From: Warburgia ugandensis
Lineage: Eukaryota; Streptophyta; Magnoliopsida; Canellales; Canellaceae
Direction of reading: 5' to 3'
Assembly: GCA_035236585.1 (NCBI GenBank)
Contig: CP141130.1
Location: 75,649,944-75,713,943 of the forward strand
DNA length: 64,000 bases
A program made the position numbers and the translations under genes. Below the pieces are notes generated by a model. It made no database searches. It worked only from the letters and a program-made list of their open reading frames with translations, and was not told the origin of the DNA. Below, one piece after another: positions 1 to 11,337 of the stretch. Within the stretch, counting starts at the first letter, position 1; every line of letters begins with the position of its first letter.

Positions 1-315
1 TAAATTCTCTTTCATTGTGATTATTCTCAGCCCTCTTCTCATTATAATCAAAATGTTATTGTGCAATAGTCATCATAATCCTCAAAGGTTTATACGCATC
101 GTCAAAATTAAAACTTGGATCCTCTAAAGGTAGTCCCATGTGAATAGGTCTATCTCTGATAAAGTTTTCCTATAGATATACTAGTTTTGCACTCTTATGG
201 CATTGTTCCATACTTTAAGAACTATACAAATTTCATAAGAGTAGTTCACTTACTTATACTAGGACTAAAAATCTATTGTCTCTTTAGAACTTGCCAACCC
301 TCATGGGTTGCATCT
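1..315. other. Unassigned AT-rich sequence
   Basis: No convincing coding sequence, RNA gene or element boundary is visible. The stretch ends where an LTR-like start (TGTGATGACACAGG) begins. It may be older repeat or the flank of that LTR. Confidence 0.4.
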
Positions 316-951
316 GTGATGACACAGGTTTTTAAAACACATTTTTATAAATATTTGCAAAGGTAGGGCCCTGATTTAAATTTTTTTTTTAATTCAAACA
401 ACAAAAACATATTTTCTTTGAAATTGATTTCTCAAAAACACAAGTGCCACCTCAAATTACTTATTATACATAGATTTTTGTATAAAATAAAATTTCTATT
501 GAATATCAATAGAAATACTTTTATTAAAATTAGGATCAATCCAGTGGTTCACATACACAGCCCCAGTAGTCATTACATACTTTGTCCAAATATTACAATC
601 CAAATTACAGAACAATCAATACAATCTTCCTCAAAGTAATTCGCTAATGATTATCCACAAGTCTTAAGCTTTCAATCTTCCTTAACTGTATTTGAGATAT
701 TGTAAATATTCAAACATTTACAATATCTTAGCAAGCTATGCTTGGTAAGGGATTTAAGAAATAAATTTAATATATATCAAAATCAACAGTTCATTATATC
801 CATGATATAAATCAATTTATACAATTGGATAACTATTTTATTCTTCACTCATCATATGAATTATATGTATATTACATATAAATAAAACCATTGAAAATCA
901 TCAATATAGTCATTATCATCAATAATATCTCATTTTCAAACTTATTTCAAT
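316..951 (-). mobile_element. Left piece of a decayed minus-strand LTR (LTR I)
   Basis: The sequence opens with TGTGATGACACAGG, which resembles the terminal bases of the other minus-strand LTRs here (TGTGACACCCCGGG, TGTGACGACCCAGG, TGATGACCCGGG). About 380 bases in it has a hairpin followed by TTAGCAAGCTATGCTTGG, the same arrangement as in the LTRs at 957 and 8197. The Tekay-like element at 957-10672 interrupts it. The sequence seems to resume at 10678 and again after the solo LTR at 13926-19756. The assignment rests on motif order, not on a second LTR copy, so it is tentative. Confidence 0.5.
696..727. other. 12-bp stem hairpin in decayed LTR
   Basis: GATATTGTAAAT and ATTTACAATATC form a perfect 12-bp stem around an 8-base loop, followed by TTAGCAAGCTATGCTTGG. 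Position and flank match the CTGAGGCATTGC hairpin of the younger LTRs. The stem sequence differs at three pairs with pairing kept. Confidence 0.75.
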
Positions 952-1468
952 ATTAATGTGACACCCCGGGTTTTATCAATCTGTTTCCCATATTTATACT
1001 CAAATAATAATAATTTATTTATGGAAAATAGATGGGATTCTAGAACTTAAAACTCATAATTTAAAATTTGTCGCAGCGTCAAGCAAATACCATTTAAGGA
1101 AACTCCGAGGGTCACTTCTCCTCAAAACCATACTGAAAAATAGAACGAAAAGTAACCATTTTGAGCATGCTCACAAATTAAAACCACGAAGAAATTTTGT
1201 AACTGCAAAGACACGTAATAGTGAGTTCCAAAGCTCCAAGGTCTGTCCAAGATCACCACATCATCCATGAATAAACATATAACCACTATACAGTGATATG
1301 GGTCTAATCTATCCATATATACAATGACTAAGGAGAATGCCAAAAAGCCAATACCAGTCCAACCAAAAGTACAACACTCTGTCAGTATCTGACAGTCTCT
1401 ATCCTCAAGCCCCCGTCCAACTCCACGCTAGTCCACCTTCTTTCCTTTCTAACTATCGCGCTCTGATT

Positions 1469-1500
1469 CTGAGGCATTGCAAAATAAAGCAATGCCTCAG
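1469..1500. other. LTR hairpin CTGAGGCATTGC/GCAATGCCTCAG
   Basis: A perfect 12-bp stem with an AT-rich 8-base loop, followed by CAAGCTATGCTTG. The same hairpin occurs at 8710-8741, 21031-21062 and 28013-28045. A near-copy in the other orientation lies at 17131-17161. Confidence 0.85.
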
Positions 1501-1794
1501 CAAGCTATGCTTGTGCAGGTGATATACATTCAAAATAACTCAAGAAAACAAAGCATGTGGCGCAAGGCACAAAGATCGAAAGATGATCAATAATATATAA
1601 AGTCTTGAATCACACGATGAAGGACATACCATGTCCATGCAATAAATAAGATATCATCAACTATGATATCATGACATGCACAATTCGAGAAAATCTAGAA
1701 ACATATGAATGCATGTCAAAAGAATCAAACCTCATACACAGTCAAGCCCTATGAGTGTCTCACATACACTCATGGCAATGTGGGGTCAGCTCTC

Positions 1795-1990
1795 TGTACC
1801 ATCCGCTTTCACCCTTGCACCCTCACGGGTACTCAGGCACTCAGGCACTCACGGGAACTACGCGCACCACTTTCACTTTCACCCTTTCACCCTCACGGGC
1901 ACTCAGGCACTCACGAAAAGTCGCGTTGCACACCCGCTTTCACTCTTTCACGCTTTCACCTTCACGGGCACTCAGGCACTCACAGGGTGA
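1795..1990. repeat. About 70-bp tandem repeat inside LTR
   Basis: Three units share the core CCCTCACGGGCACTCAGGCA, beginning near 1821, 1891 and 1960. They are separated by TTTCAC-rich spacers. The other LTR has the same array near 9043-9235. Confidence 0.85.
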
Positions 1991-2611
1991 AAATCGTATC
2001 CTACCACAAGATCAATAGTCTCAAATATCAAGCCAGAGCGACTCCCACATGTCAAGAAGACCAAAAATCCAAGTGGATATCACGAAAGATATAAAAAACA
2101 GTGCATGCAATAACCACCATAAAGATAGCAAGTACATGCGAAGCTACATGCTGAAGTCAATCTCACACATATGGTAAATCATAAATCATATGCCTCAAAG
2201 ACTCAAATCATCAAATCACTATTTGAGAATCATAGAAAAAGTATGAATGAAATCACCTACCTCAGTATCGCAATATCGCTAAAAATCACGTATCCAATAT
2301 CAAGGTGTATGCCTTGATGTACCTGTCAGGACATAAATCATGTCATGGTTAACAAATATAACTAAAATCTAAAGCTTGATCATCTACTGATCAGCTCGAT
2401 CTAAATCATCTAATAGCATTTCGTAGTTTCGCTATTAAAAAGTTACTCCAAACTAGATTTTTATCCTAAATCTAGGTCCGACTTGTCAAGACGATCACAA
2501 TGCCTCTTTCGAATCGTGATTTGGACCCTGTAGCTCCTAAAATCAAAGTTTAAAGGCAAAAAGGGTAAAAAAAGACCAAAATCCAGCAAATGGGGCCCGC
2601 TGCACGCGCAG

Positions 2612-2845
2612 CACGTGCCAGCGCTTCTGTGGAAGCGCCTCGCATCAGAACCTGCCCCAGGGGAGCAGGCACTTCTGTGGAAGCGCTCGGCGTCAGAACC
2701 CGATCTGGGCAGCAGGCGCTTCTGTGGAAGCGCTCTGTGTGTGGGGGACAGAACAGCGCACGTGGCGCATTCCAGCTCCTCCACGTGGCGCGCGCGAGTC
2801 GCACCACGTGCCCCAGCGCATGGCGCACCCTCATCGCGCCACGTG
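2612..2845. promoter_or_regulatory. Cluster of CACGTG (G-box) motifs and GCGCTTC palindromes in LTR
   Basis: CACGTG occurs at 2612, 2759, 2782, 2805 and 2840, with one more near 3380. Plant bZIP and bHLH factors are known to bind this core. Interleaved are three units (starts 2621, 2669, 2716) with the palindrome GCGCTTCTGTGGAAGCGC or a near-copy. Whether the cluster lies upstream of the element's transcription start is not clear, so a regulatory role is inference. Confidence 0.5.
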
Positions 2846-3540
2846 GCTCTCCCTCAGCCATGTAATTCGTCTTGTTCCGGTCGCCGTCGCCGGAGACGAC
2901 GATCGGACTAGTTCGCCGTTGCCGGCAACCCCAAGAGCTCCGTTTTTTGTGATTTTTACACCCCTGTGTCCGGTTTTTCATGTACATTCCATTTCCACCA
3001 TCCATTTTCCCAAATCCTTCCTAAATCTAGCATTTTTTCACGCTTTTTGTTTCATTTTCAAAAACTCCAGTATTACTGTTTTTCGTGTTTTCCGGCGTTC
3101 CTAGCCGTCCGATCGTCACGAAATTTTGTGGGTTCTTTCCTCTCCTCATCATACACAATATGAACGGACCAGATCTAAATCTGATACTGTCTCATCCAAA
3201 TTTTTAAAGAAAATCAGTACGCACGGATTTTTGCAAAAACTTACGTTTTCATGCCGTTTTTCGGCGTTTACAGGTACTTAAACGTTGAAATTAACACAAA
3301 AGGGAAGGGTGGAGTGATCCTACCTCGTTCCCGGCTATTCAATGGTGGCGAAATCCGCCTCCCTAGTGCGTGATGGTCCACGTGAAACAGAGAGACTTGA
3401 GAGAGAGGAGAGTGTGTTTTGAGCACTCTCTCTCTCTTCTCCTTACCTTATATCATTTTTTTTTTTTTTAAATCAAAATGTTACATCCTACCCACCTTAT
3501 AAAAAAATTTCGTCCTCGAAATTTAAAATATGCATACCTC

Positions 3541-5075
3541 ATGAGAAGAGCTCTGGGTGGGTATGCCTCATCTCATCCTCCAGCTCCCAAGTAGCCTCCT
3601 GTGTCGAGTGATGCTGCCAGAGGACTTTGACTAGAGGAATGGTCGTAGTCCTCAACTCCTAGATCTTGCTATCCAAGATCTGTATGGGGCACTCCTCGAA
3701 TGTCAATTCAGGCTGTACCTCTGGTGGTATCTGCTCTAGCACATGGCATGGGTCTGGTATGTACTTCCTCAGCATAGATATATGAAAAACATCATGTACT
3801 CCAGCTAGCTGTGGGGGTAGGGCTAACTGGTATGCGACTGGTCCGACTCTGCGTAAGATCTCAAAAGGACCAATGTATCTGGGACTGAGTTTCCCCTTTA
3901 CACCAAATCTCATCACGCCCTTCATAGGGTAAACTCTCAAAAATACATGCTGTCTAACTTCAAACTCCACGTCCTTCCGTCTCCTATCCGCATAGCTCTT
4001 CTGACGGCTGTGAGCGGCAAGTAATCGTTTCTGAATGAGTCGGACTTTTTCTGCACACTGCTCAATCAACTCTGACTTCACAATCCGTCTCTCTCCTACC
4101 TCACTCCAGCACAAAGGAGACCTGCATGGTTTTCCATACAGTGCCTCATAAGGCGCCATGCCAATGCTCGCATGATAGCTATTATTATACGCAAACTCCA
4201 CTAGTGGCAATTGCTCATCCCAATTACCTCTCCAATCCAAGACACAAGCCCTCAACATATCCTCCACGGTCTGGATAGTCCTCTCAGTCTGGCCATGCAT
4301 GCAGGGGGTGGAGCAATATCTTGAATCTCAATCTCGACCCCAAAGCCTCCTGTACACTCTACCAGTACTTTGAGGTAAACCGTGTGTCTTGGTCTAAGAT
4401 AATTGTCAATGGTACTCCATGAAGGCTCACGATCTCCCTGACGTACAGCTTCACCAAGCTGTCCATGGTCTGAGTCTGTCTAATAGGAAGGAAATTGGCT
4501 GACTTTGTCAATCTGTCAACTATAACCCATATCATGTCGTGCCCACTAGCCGTCCTCGACAAACCCACTATAAAATCCATAGTGAGGTGATCCCACTTCC
4601 ACTCTGGAAGATCTAAAGTCTGCAATAACCCAGCTGGTCGCTGATGCTCCGCCTTGACCTGCTGACAGGTCAAGCATCGTGCTACACACTCACCAATATC
4701 CCTCTTCATCCCATTCCACCAAAAGTGTCGTCTAAGGTCTTGGTACATCTTCGTACATCCGGGATGAATAGAATACGGGGACTGGTGTGCCTCCTGTAGC
4801 AAGTCATGTCTCAACTGCCCATCTGTAGGTACTACCAATCTGCCCCTATACCTGACACCTCCATCGAGCCCTCTAGAAAAGTCGGCCTTATCGGCCATGT
4901 TCTGCGTCTCAGCATCGCTCACCTGTGCCTGAAGGATCCTATCAAGAAACCTGGATCGAGTCGAGAGGTTAGCAAGCATCACTCTCGACTTCCTACTCAG
5001 GGCATCAGCTACAACGTTAGCGTTCCCCGGGTGGTACGTATTGTAAAGTCGAAGTCCTTGAGGTACTCCATCCAT
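3541..5075 (-). mobile_element. Integrase region and chromodomain-like tail (Tekay-like element)
   Basis: This pol fossil part has the integrase zinc-binding pattern (HPGCTKMYQ then CLTCQQ), the catalytic core with WDHLTMDFIVGL, the downstream [19 protein letters not shown] and the C-terminal [16 protein letters not shown] segment. Near 3545-3640 a tail reading STQEATWELEDEMRHTHPE resembles the reduced chromodomain of Tekay/Del-type chromoviruses. The region is broken. Confidence 0.85.
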
Positions 5076-5206
5076 CTCCTCTACCTCATGTTCAGATCGC
5101 TCTGAGTGAAGAAATACTTGAGGCTCTTGTGGTCAGTGTATACCTCAAAATTCTCGCCATATAAATAGTGTCTCCAGGACTTCAACGCAAACACAACTGT
5201 GGCTAA

Positions 5207-6382
5207 CTAAAGATCATGTGTCGGATAATTCACCTCTTGCATCTTCAACTGTCTCAACGCATAAGCAATGACCTTCCCATGCTGCATTAGCACTGCTCCG
5301 AGACCTCTGCCTGATGCATCACAAAACACCACGTAACCACCTGATCCTGAAGGTAGGGCAAGTACTGGTGCAGAAGTCAACCTCCGCTTGAGCTCCTGGA
5401 AGCTCTCCTCACAAGCATCAGTCCAAACAAATTTGGTGTCCTTCCTAGTCAAAGTGGTCATGGGCAAGGCAATCTTCTAGAACCCCTCAATGAATCGCCG
5501 ATAGTAACCAGCTAAACCGAGGAAACTATGAACCTCTGTCACTGTCGTAGGCCTCTCCCAACGCAAAACTGTCTCCACCTTAGCTGGATCTACGGCCACA
5601 CCATCCTTGGATACCACGTGCCCCAAAAACTGCACATGTCCTAACCAAAATTCACACTTACTGAGCTTCGCATACAAGTGATGATGACGAAGTGTGTCCA
5701 ACACAATGCGAAGATGCTCCATGTGGGCTCTATTGTTAGAAGAATAAATCAGGATATCATCCACAAAGACAATCACGAACTTATCCAAATAAGCTCGGAA
5801 TACCCTGTTCATCAAATCCATGAACACTGCCGGTACATTCGTTAACCCAAACGGCATTACCAAAAACTCGTAATGGCCATACCGACTCCTGAATGCAGTC
5901 TTAGGGATATCCTCCTCCCTAATCCTCAACTGGTGATAGCTTGAACGCAGGTCGATCTTAGAGAACACCTGTGCTGACTGCAACTGATCAAACAAGTCGT
6001 CAATACATGGTAGAGGATACCGATTCTTCACAGTAACACTGTTCAGTAACTAGTAGTCTATACACAACCTCAATGATCCATCCTTCTTCTTAACAAAAAG
6101 GACTGGTGCTCCCCAAGGAGACCCACTCGGCCTGATAAACCGCTTATCCAGAAGTTCCTGCAACTGCACCTGGAGCTCTCTCAACTCTGCAGGGGCCATC
6201 CTATAAGGCGCCTTAGAGATAGGCAGTGTACCCGGCACCAAGTCTATGGTAAAATCAATCTCTCTAAGTGGAGGTAGTCCTGGCAACTCGTCTGGGAATA
6301 CATCAGCAAAATCTTGTACTACGTCAATATCCTCAATCTGTGGCTGCTCCCTATTAGTCGTCGTGACGCAAGCCAAAAACAC
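5207..6382 (-). mobile_element. Reverse transcriptase and RNase H region (Tekay-like element)
   Basis: The reverse transcriptase palm is recognisable from [14 protein letters not shown] and [13 protein letters not shown] (the F/YVDD catalytic motif). The RNase H part follows with [17 protein letters not shown]. The [20 protein letters not shown] segment upstream is typical of Ty3/gypsy. The coding is broken, as elsewhere in the element. Confidence 0.9.
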
Positions 6383-6391
6383 TCGACACCC

Positions 6392-6925
6392 TCAAGCATA
6401 ACATCGAGCTGCTCTCATGGCGGAAATCGTACAAGGGCCACTATCACTCCTCCTGCCCTGGACTACAACCACTAGTTGACCTGGTACACTACACATAATC
6501 TGCTTCTTGCGGCAGTCTATAGTAACCCAAAACATCGCTAGCCAATCCATCCCCAAGATGACATCAAAATCCATCATGTCTAATAAAATGAGGTCGGCAT
6601 CCATCCTCATACCTGATATCTCCACTGAGACCCTCTCAAGGTACTCAGTAGCCTCCACTATCTCTCCTGATGGCATCGACACATCTAACCCAAATGCAAG
6701 CTTGCTCGTAGGCAAGTCAAGGCAAGATGCAAATGTACATGCAATAAATGAGTGGGTAGACCCTGAATCAAAAAGAACCGTGGCATGTTTATCAGCTACC
6801 AGAAAAGTACCTTCCACCACCTGGTTTGAGGCCTGTGCCTGCCCTGAAGTGATGGCAAAGACGCGGCCCTGACTGCGTGGCGCTGCCTCCGCGGTGGCAT
6901 CTGTCCTCGGTGGTCTGTCTCCCAA
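6392..6925 (-). mobile_element. Aspartic protease region (Tekay-like element)
   Basis: The active-site motif VLFDSGSTHSFI and the later DVILGMDWL are diagnostic of retropepsin-like proteases of plant Ty3/gypsy elements. It lies between the gag zinc knuckle and the reverse transcriptase, as expected. Confidence 0.9.
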
Positions 6926-6937
6926 ACCTCTCGGGCA

Positions 6938-8064
6938 CTATCTAATCATGTGTCCCGTCTCGCCACAGCCATAGCACCTAAATGGCTCGATTGGCCAAAA
7001 AGGTTGCTGGCACTGCTGCTGCTGATACTGATGGGGCTGCTGTGGGCCCTGATGCTGACGGCCCTGTACTGGGCAAAATTGCCCCACGTGTTGGCCCTTA
7101 CAACGAGGGCACATGCTCCGACCTTGATCTCTCCTTTGTCTAGGAGAGTACCGCGAATCATATCCCCCATGAGATGGTGTGGATACGAAGGGCCTCTTGC
7201 CCTTGGAGGGCAGACTCACCTCTCCTCTACTCCGTCTCGAATCCCTCTCTAGCATCGCAGCCCTATCTGCCGCCTGTGTCATCGTAGTCGGGTATGCTAT
7301 CAATACTTCGTGCCTCAACTGTGGCACTAACTCGTCGATGAATCTGTCTGCTGCCTCCTGCTCTGAAGCAAAAGTGTATATGCAAATCTACGTAGCTTAG
7401 TAAATTGGTTCAAGTACTGTTGAACCGTAAGGCTTCCATGTGTCAATGTGGAGAACTCCCTCTTCATGGCGTGCCGAGCATGAGGAGGGAAATACTGTGC
7501 ATCAAATATCTTCCGAAAATCCTGCCAGGAGAATGGCGCTAAAGATGGGGGACGTATTTGCTGCTGGGTCTTCCACCAAAACCCGGCTTCTCCGACCAAC
7601 AAGTACGAAGCCAATCTAACCTGATCCTCAGGTGCAATCTCCATCCCCGTAAAAGCCTTCTCTACCTCGAATAGCCATCTCTCTGCTACTGCTGGCTCTC
7701 CTTCTCCATGGAAGCTAGGAACCATCCTCCGAAACCTCTCGAGTTGCTTTGATGGTGGAACACGCATGCTTGAGGATCCTCCCTCAGCAACTACCTGTGT
7801 GGGCACCAACGGTGCTACATGGGACGACTGTGCTGCTGATTCCTCTGGGACTGCTCCAGTCACCGCCAGGTGGACACGGTGTAAGGACTGCACCTCCGCC
7901 CGAACCTACCTCGAAATATGCTCTGTGAGGCGTGGTAAGAAGCTCTCGACTACTCAAGCCGCAATGTCTACCTCCTGCCCCCCTTGCTCTGGTGTAGCAG
8001 CAGGGGTAACAGGGGTGGCAATTGGTGGAGCAGGGGTAGACCTGGTCCTTCGTCGAGGAGCCAT
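6938..8064 (-). mobile_element. gag region with zinc knuckle (Tekay-like element)
   Basis: The capsid-type retrotransposon gag domain is seen in RWLFEVEKAFTGMEI and FDAQYFPPHARHAMKREF. A CCHC-type knuckle (CYGCGETGHMIR) follows, preceded by a CPRCKGQHVGQFC cluster. The likely gag start, MAPRRRTRSTPAPP, lies at 8064, about 120 bases inside the primer site. The region is a fossil. Confidence 0.9.
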
Positions 8065-8181
8065 CTGTTAACAACACATAACCCATGGTTTAGGCATTTC
8101 TCCTTTCTCAGTCTAAGCCAATAACGAATGAGCTATCATGCTAATTAGACCCTTAAAGTGGTGATGATGGACTACGCCTGA

Positions 8182-8193
8182 GCTCTGATACCA
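8182..8193 (-). other. Primer-binding site, tRNA-iMet type
   Basis: The minus strand reads TGGTATCAGAGC three bases inside the 5' LTR. This is the standard primer site of plant chromoviruses. Confidence 0.95.
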
Positions 8194-8196
8194 AAC

Positions 8197-10672
8197 TGTG
8201 ACACCCCGGGTTTTATCAATCTGTTTCCCATATTTATACTCAAATAATAATAATTTATTTATAGAAAATAGATGTGATTCCAGAACTTAAAACTCATAAT
8301 TTAAAATTTGTCGCAGCGTCAAGCAAATACCATTTAAGAAAACCTCGAGGGTCACTTCTCCTCAAAACCATACTGAAAAACAGAACGAAAAGTAACCATT
8401 TTGAGCATGCTCACAAATTAAAACCACGAAGAAATTTTGTAACTGCAAAGACACGTAATAGTGAAGTTCCAAAGCTCCAGGGTCTGTCCAAGATCACCAC
8501 ATCATCCATGAATAAACATATAACCACTATACAGTGATATGGGTCTAATATATCCATATATACAATGACTAAGGAGAATGCCAAAAAGCCAATACTAGTC
8601 CAACCAAAAGTACAACACTCTGTCAGTATCTGATAGTCTCTGTCCTCAAGCCCCCGTCCAACTCCACGCTAGTCCACCTTCTTTCCTTTCTGACTGTCGC
8701 GCTCTGATTCTGAGGCATTGCAAAACAAAGCAATGCCTCAGCAAGCTATGCTTGTGCAGGTGATATACATTCAAAATAACTCAAGAAAACAAAGCATATG
8801 GCGCAAGGCACAAAGATCGAAAGATGATCAATAATATATAAAGTCTTAAATCACACGATGAAGGACATACCATGTCCATGCAATAAATAAGATATCATCA
8901 ACTATGATATCATGACATGCACAATTCGAGAAAATCGAGAAACATATGAATGCATGTCAAAAGAATCAAACCTCATACACAGTCAAGCCCTATGAGTGCC
9001 TCACATACACTCACGGCAATGTGGGGTTAGCTCTCTGTACCATCCGTTTCACCCTTTCACCCTTGCACCCTCACGGGTGCTCAGGCACTCAGGCACTCAT
9101 GGGAACTACGCGCACCACTTTCACTTTCACCCTTTCACCCTCACGGGCACTCAGGCACTCACGAAAAGTCGCGTTGCACACCCGCTTTCACGCTTTCACG
9201 CTTTCACCCTCACGGGCACTCAGGCACTCACAGGGTGAAAATCGTATCCTACCACAAGATCAATAGTCTCAAATATCAAGCCAGAGCGACTCCCACATGT
9301 CAAGAAGACCAAAAATCCAAGTGGATATCACGAAAGATATAAAAAACAGTGCATGCAATAACCACCATAAAGATAGCAAGTACATGCGAAGCTACATGCT
9401 GAAGTCAATCTCACACATATGGTAAAGCATAAATCATATGCCTCAAAGACTCAAATCATCAAATCACTATTTGAGAATCATAGAAAAAGTATGAATGAAA
9501 TCACCTACCTCAGTATCGCAATATCGCTAAAAATCACGTATCCAATATCAAGGTGTATGCCTTGATGTACCTGTCAGGACATAAATCATGTCATGGTTAA
9601 CAAATATAACTAAAATCTAAAGCTTGATCATCTACTGATCAGCTCGATCTAAATCATCTAATAGCATTTCGTAGTTTCGCTATTAAAAAGTTACTCCAAA
9701 CTAGATTTTTATCCTAAATCTAGGTCCGCCTTGTCAAGACGATCACAATGCCTCTTTCGGATCGTGATTTGGACCCTGTAGCTCCTAAAATCAAAGTTTA
9801 AAGGCAAAAAGGGTAAAAAAAGACCAAAATCCAGCAAATGGGGCCCGCTACACGCGCAGCACGTGCCGGCGCTTCTGTGGAAGCGCCTCGCATCAGAACT
9901 CGCCCCAGGGGAGCAGGCGCTTCTGTGGAAGCGCTCTGCGTGTGGGGGGACAGAACAGCGCGCGTGGTGCGTTCCAGCCCCTCCACATGGTGCGCGCGAG
10001 TCGCACCACGTGCCCCAGCATGTGGTGCACCCTCATCGTGCCACGTGGCTCTCCCTCAGCCATGTAATTCATCCTGTTCCGGTCGCCGTCGCCGAAGACG
10101 ACGACCGGACTGGTTCGCCGTCACCGGCAACCCCAGGAGCTCCATTTTTTGTGATTTTTACACCCCTGTGTCCGGTTTTTCGCGTACATTCCATTTCCAC
10201 CATCCATTTTCCCAAATCCTTCCTAAATCTAGCGTTTTTTCACGCTTTTTGTTTCGTTTTCAAAAACTCCCGTAGTACTGTTTTTCGGCATTCCTAGCCG
10301 TCCGATCGTCACAAAATTTTGTGGGTTCTTTCCTCTCCTCATCATACACAATATGAACGGCCCAGATCTAAATCCGACACTGTCTCATCCAAATTTTTTA
10401 GGAAAATCAGTACGCATGGATTTTTGCAAAAACTTACGTTTTCATGCCATTTTTCGGCGTTTACAGGTACTTAAACATTGAAATTAACACAAAAGGGAAG
10501 GGTGGAGTGGTCCTACCTCGTTCCCGGCTGTTCAATGGTGGCGAAATCCGCCTCCCCAGTGCTTGATGGTCCACGTGAAACAGAGAGACTTGAGAGAGAG
10601 GAGGGTGCGTTTTGAGCACTCTCTCTCTTCTCCTTACCTTATATCATTTTTTTTAAAAATCAAAATGTTACA
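8197..10672 (-). repeat. 5' LTR of the Tekay-like element
   Basis: The 2476-bp right copy is nearly identical to 957-3485. It has the hairpin at 8710-8741, the 70-bp array near 9043-9235, and only two GCGCTTC units (starts 9869 and 9917) where the other LTR has three. Several CACGTG sites of the left LTR read as TG or CA variants here, consistent with deamination of methylated CpG. Confidence 0.95.
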
Positions 10673-11216
10673 ATTAACAATAGGTATTAATATATAATCA
10701 TACCGTATTTGGAATCATCCTCCAATACAACATCGGTAATAACTTTTATGGGCATCTCATCATGCCATATCTCAATTGCATCATAACGCAAAATAATCAA
10801 AGGACTACCATGCTTGTTGTCTCAATCCATATAGTGCGCCCAGATAACTGCTAATATTCCACTGATACCACTGTGGAAAATACATATCCATGTTCGTATG
10901 GGGAGAACCATGGCTATCATAGTTGCGGCCTTCCTATAATTGCCCCACCAGAAATTTTACCTCTCTTTGGGCATGGTATCATTATCATAATTAGTCTGGG
11001 AGAGCGAGTGGCCAAACTCTCATAACTCTCTTAGCATTGGCATCTCCAAGCATAAGCTTGTCTTAAAACAAAACCACAAGCCTCCATGCTTATATGGAAA
11101 ATAATATTTCATACTTACAGACTGTGTGTCTGATTATAATAGGACATGCTTGTAACTTATTTCCTTAAGATTTGGGGGTCCAACTTATATATTTCAAATC
11201 TTCTCATTCTACCCAT

Positions 11217-11337
11217 TAAGTAATTCCATAATTACTTAATCAATCCCTTTGTATTCATTTCCACATCATTTGTTGCCTTAAGTAATTTCATAATTACTTA
11301 ATCAATCACTTTGTATTCATTTCAACATCATTTGTTG
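11217..11337. repeat. 61-bp direct tandem duplication
   Basis: Two adjacent copies of a unit containing TAATTACTTAATCAATC and TTTGTATTCATTTC, differing at a few bases. Confidence 0.8.

Larger units (their letters stand above)
957..3485 (-). repeat. 3' LTR of the Tekay-like element
   Basis: This 2529-bp LTR starts TGTGACACCCCGGG and ends TGTTACA on the plus strand. It is the left copy and so the 3' LTR of a minus-strand element. It contains a hairpin (1469-1500), a roughly 70-bp tandem array (1795-1990), three 47-48 bp units with a GCGCTTC palindrome, and a CACGTG cluster (2612-2845). It is 53 bp longer than its partner, mostly from one extra 47-bp unit. Confidence 0.95.
957..10672 (-). mobile_element. 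Ty3/gypsy chromovirus, Tekay-like, full-length but broken
   Basis: This LTR retrotransposon lies on the minus strand with both LTRs (957-3485 and 8197-10672) and a perfect 5-bp target duplication, ATTAA, at 952-956 and 10673-10677. The primer site is complementary to initiator tRNA-Met. Internal parts in element order are gag, zinc knuckle, aspartic protease, reverse transcriptase, RNase H, integrase and a short chromodomain-like tail, the normal order for chromoviruses. The LTRs differ by roughly 3% in a hand count over about 650 bases, mostly transitions. That suggests an age of about one to several million years depending on the rate used. The coding region is a fossil with roughly six or more breaks. 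It inserted into older LTR sequence. Confidence 0.93.

Noticed and set aside
2461-3104. GC-rich open frames on both strands near 2550-3005
   Set aside because: They lie in the LTR of the 957 element, are repeated in the partner LTR with different frames, and arise from the 47-bp palindromic units.
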